Both the position numbers and the translations under genes were made by a program. Positions 14,238 to 16,015 of a stretch of 16,015 nt of DNA are shown piece by piece. Each line of letters begins with the position of its first letter. Within the stretch, counting starts at the first letter, position 1. The stretch is from Rhodospirillaceae bacterium (lineage in GTDB: Bacteria; Pseudomonadota; Alphaproteobacteria; JABSOH01). Location of the stretch: positions 1 to 16,015 of the forward strand of contig JAHDDM010000007.1 in assembly GCA_020629355.1 (NCBI GenBank), given 5' to 3'. The notes beneath the pieces were generated by a model. The model saw only the letters and a program-made list of their open reading frames with translations. It was not told where the DNA came from and did not search any database.

Positions 14238-14474
14238 ATGTCTGTTGTTCGTCAAAATGAAACCTCACATCTGTCTATTGGTGATGCTGTTGCTGTCTAT
14301 GCTTCTGCAATAAAATCAGCCTATAATGGTATTGTTGCCCTATTCACCGTTTTTGCAGAGCGTAGAAAATCCCGGCAATATTTGGCCTCGATGGACTACA
14401 GAATGCTCGATGATATTGGTGTTTCGTACTTTGAAGCCAGAGCAGAAGCGGAAAAACCCTTCTGGAAAGCCTGA
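14238..14474 (+). CDS. DUF1127 small protein (CcaF1-like)
   Basis: Small basic protein of 78 aa. The start at 14238 is set by a strong AAGGAG (14225-14230) 7 nt upstream; an in-frame ATG at 14163 lacks this and would add an unconserved tail. The C-terminal half holds the DUF1127 domain: RRKSRQYLASMDYRMLDDIGVSYFEARAEAEKPFWKA, with the L-x-D/DIG core and the final E-x-x-KPFW. Family members in alphaproteobacteria (RSP_6037/CcaF1 in Rhodobacter; Agrobacterium paralogues) have been linked to RNA binding and turnover and to phosphate or carbon responses. The N-terminal half (about 12-38) is alanine-rich and mildly hydrophobic, probably helical. The adjacent C-rich-loop RNA supports a CcaF1-like role, but that is inference. 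Confidence 0.88.
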   Translation: MSVVRQNETSHLSIGDAVAVYASAIKSAYNGIVALFTVFAERRKSRQYLASMDYRMLDDIGVSYFEARAEAEKPFWKA

Positions 14475-14503
14475 TTTATTTTCATGTTTTTGCGGTCGTG
14501 TGT

Positions 14504-14538
14504 GCTGTGGTGGGGGTGCCTGCCACAGCTTTTTCTTT
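14504..14538 (+). terminator. Rho-independent terminator after the DUF1127 gene
   Basis: GCTGTGGTGGG (14504-14514) pairs with CCTGCCACAGC (14519-14529): 11 bp with two G-U pairs around a GGTG loop, followed by TTTTTCTTT. It begins 30 nt after the stop codon. Confidence 0.8.
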
Positions 14539-14549
14539 GTGCGTAAAGC

Positions 14550-14578
14550 TTGTATCTTATGGCTTCTAGGGTTATACT
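14550..14578 (+). promoter_or_regulatory. candidate promoter of the IalB-like gene
   Basis: TTGTAT (14550-14555), 17-nt spacer, TATACT (14573-14578; 5 of 6). It sits just after the terminator of the preceding gene and about 70 nt before the next start codon. A separate transcription unit is therefore likely. Confidence 0.4.
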
Positions 14579-14645
14579 TCTCTGAAATATCGCAAAGTTA
14601 GGCTTTGTGGTGTGGTTTGTGCTGATTGGATGAATTTTTAACCTC

Positions 14646-15218
14646 ATGATTCGGGCTTTTACGATGAACAATTTTCTGGTGCGTACACTGGCTCTTAAAC
14701 GTTTTCTGTCCCTGATTTTGCTGAGCTTGATCAGCTGTCTGGCGATTGGTGTATTGTTTGTTTTTAATACTCAGAACCGTGCGCACGCCGAGGTCATTGG
14801 TGTCTATAAGAACTGGACGGCGGGAACCTATAAATCCAATGGCGGCCTTGTCTGTAATATGTGGTCTCAGCCTAAGGCCAGCGTGGGGAAATATACCAAA
14901 CGCGGCGATGTGTTTGCTTTTGTCACGCATTTCCCTGAGGAGGGCACGATGTCTCAAATCAGTCTTGAGTTGGGATATCCGATAGGACCCGCGCAGATAG
15001 ATGTTATTGTCAACGGCAAGACCTTTGTCTTTGATACCGAGGGGGAGCGCGCTTATGCCAAGGCAGAGCAGGCTGAGACTCTGATCAAGGCTTTTCGGAA
15101 GGGGTCAAGTATGCTGGTGAAGTCGCGTTCCAAGCGGGGCACTGATACTAAAGATACATTTTCGTTGAGTGGCTTTACCAAGGCCAATAATCAAATTAAT
15201 AAGAACTGTGCAAATTAG
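14646..15218 (+). CDS. IalB-family (invasion-associated locus B-like) exported protein
   Basis: Predicted periplasmic protein of 190 aa of the IalB family, widespread in alphaproteobacteria and of unclear biochemical role; the Bartonella name does not imply virulence here. A basic start (RTLALKR) is followed by a long hydrophobic segment (about 20-40) and AHA-EV (cut after 48). A lipobox-like LISC (28-31) is also present but lies inside the hydrophobic run and is a weaker reading. The mature part begins VYKNWTAGTYKSNGGLVCNMW; the family features LELGYPIGP, then KGSSMLVKSRSKRGTDTKDTFSLSGFTKA, are visible. Cys70 and Cys188 could form a disulfide. Starts at 14646 and 14664 are both possible; neither has a good Shine-Dalgarno. 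Confidence 0.8.
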   Translation: MIRAFTMNNFLVRTLALKRFLSLILLSLISCLAIGVLFVFNTQNRAHAEVIGVYKNWTAGTYKSNGGLVCNMWSQPKASVGKYTKRGDVFAFVTHFPEEGTMSQISLELGYPIGPAQIDVIVNGKTFVFDTEGERAYAKAEQAETLIKAFRKGSSMLVKSRSKRGTDTKDTFSLSGFTKANNQINKNCAN

Positions 15219-15224
15219 GTCATC

Positions 15225-15254
15225 TTGTTTTTTGCACGGTACTGTCCATATATT
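15225..15254 (+). promoter_or_regulatory. possible hflK promoter
   Basis: TTGTTT (15225-15230), 18-nt spacer, TATATT (15249-15254; 5 of 6), 45 nt before the hflK start. A 9-bp dyad, CTGTGCAAA (15206-15214) with TTTGCACGG (15231-15239), spans the stop of the preceding gene and lies across this promoter. It has no T-run after it. Confidence 0.3.
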
Positions 15255-15298
15255 AGGTATATTTACCAATTTTCCCCCGCATCGAAGGATAGCGAACT

Positions 15299-16015
15299 AT
15301 GCTGAACATCCGAATTCCTGCATTTTTTAATAATGGCCCTTGGGGTGGTGGATCTGGCGGTGGTTCTAAAGGTGGCGGTGGTCGTCCGAAAAGCCCGTGG
15401 GAGAATGGCAGTAGTCCAGACATCGAGGATATGTTGCGCAAAGGTCAGGAGAAATTCAAGAATTTCTCGCCGATGCGTGGTGGGCGCGGTCTGTTGCTGG
15501 TTGTTTTAGGTGTTGCTGCCGTGTGGTTGGGGTCTGGTGTGTATCGGGTTGAGCCAGGGCAAGAGGGCGTGGAGCTTGTTTTCGGCAAACTTTGGGAGCG
15601 TACAGCACCGGGGCTGCATTATAATTACCCAAGCCCTATTGGCGAGGTGCTCAAGCCTGAAGTAGAGCGCTCGCGGCGTGTGAATATTGGCTATCGAAGC
15701 TTTGGCGATAACTCGACTGTTCGGGACGTCTCCGAGGAAAGCCTGATTTTGACCAGTGACGAGAATATCGTCGATATGGACTTTACGGTGTTCTATCGCG
15801 TGTTGGATGCGGTGGACTTTCTATTCAATATGCAAAATCCTGAACGGGCGGTGAAGATTGCTGCAGAAAGTGCGATGCGCGAGGTGGTGGGACAGGCCAA
15901 GTTTGATTCGGTGGTCACGGATGGGCGTGCGGATATTGAGCAAAAGGCTGCGGTTTTGTTGCAAGCGACTCTGGACAATTATGATTCGGGCATTTTGATC
16001 GAGCGTGTCGAGCTT
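15299..16015 (+). CDS. hflK: HflK, membrane protease modulator (5' part, cut by window edge)
   Basis: SPFH/band-7 protein that, with HflC, forms a large membrane assembly around the FtsH protease and modulates its activity. The frame stays open from the ATG at 15299 to the last base (239 codons), with GAAGGA (15284-15289) 9 nt upstream. The N-terminus has the typical glycine-rich cytoplasmic stretch (about 13-29: GPWGGGSGGGSKGGGGR), then SPDIEDMLRKGQEKFKN. One membrane segment (about 64-82) precedes the SPFH domain: YRVEPGQEGVELVFGKLWERTAPGLHYNYPSPIGEV, VNIGYRS, LILTSDENIVDMDFTVFYRV. hflC would be expected next, beyond the window. Confidence 0.95.
   Translation, partial: MLNIRIPAFFNNGPWGGGSGGGSKGGGGRPKSPWENGSSPDIEDMLRKGQEKFKNFSPMRGGRGLLLVVLGVAAVWLGSGVYRVEPGQEGVELVFGKLWERTAPGLHYNYPSPIGEVLKPEVERSRRVNIGYRSFGDNSTVRDVSEESLILTSDENIVDMDFTVFYRVLDAVDFLFNMQNPERAVKIAAESAMREVVGQAKFDSVVTDGRADIEQKAAVLLQATLDNYDSGILIERVEL

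Noticed and set aside
1..16015. Chromosomal origin, CRISPR array, tRNA or rRNA gene, insertion sequence or prophage.
   Set aside because: No cluster of DnaA boxes, no regular repeat-spacer pattern, no tRNA-like fold noticed, and no transposase, integrase or phage gene seen. The par genes suggest an origin nearby but not inside.

Overview
The window reads as a piece of alphaproteobacterial chromosome of modest G+C (mid-40s percent by eye). Pointers to that class are a DUF1127 protein ending in the typical PFW motif, an IalB-family exported protein, a Cox15-type heme A synthase, an alphaproteobacterial-style XRE regulator and TrmB, and the mnmE-mnmG-rsmG-parB cluster. The genus cannot be fixed from sequence alone. 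A heme A synthase implies an aa3-type oxidase and so an aerobic life. The par cluster and two perfect parS sites suggest the chromosomal origin is near, but no oriC is visible here.

Layout. 1-1196 (-): argG, cut a few codons before its end. 1300-3088 (+): COG3931-type N-formylglutamate amidohydrolase and heme A synthase, 13 nt apart. 3078-8916 (-): a tight leftward series of a Qor-type quinone oxidoreductase, mnmE, mnmG, rsmG and parB. A parS site lies between mnmE and mnmG, and a second lies inside the heme A synthase gene. parA, usually found between rsmG and parB, is absent. 9000-11359 (+): pyrD, an XRE regulator and trmB, whose ribosome-binding site lies in a hairpin. 11356-12336 (-): dusA. 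12370-12936 (+): an exported cyclophilin. 12946-13866 (-): a GcvA-like LysR regulator. 13867-14237: a 371-nt region without a protein gene. 14238-14474 (+): a DUF1127 protein with a strong terminator. 14646-15218 (+): an IalB-like exported protein. 15299-16015 (+): the first 239 codons of hflK.

The most notable region is 13867-14540. Divergent from the LysR gene is a candidate small RNA of about 95 nt with its own promoter. It has two hairpins whose loops expose C-rich anti-Shine-Dalgarno-like motifs (CTCCCTCCC and CCCTCC), and the second hairpin ends in a T6 run. It sits next to a DUF1127 gene. This recalls the CcsR/'cuckoo' RNAs of Rhodobacter and Rhizobiales and their DUF1127 partner CcaF1, but here with the RNA upstream and a palindromic LysR-type box placed to act on the RNA promoter.

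Several genes serve RNA modification: mnmE and mnmG (wobble uridine of tRNA), rsmG (16S rRNA m7G), trmB (tRNA m7G46) and dusA (dihydrouridine). ParB and parS serve chromosome segregation. The remaining genes cover arginine and pyrimidine synthesis, heme A formation, and envelope or protease quality control.
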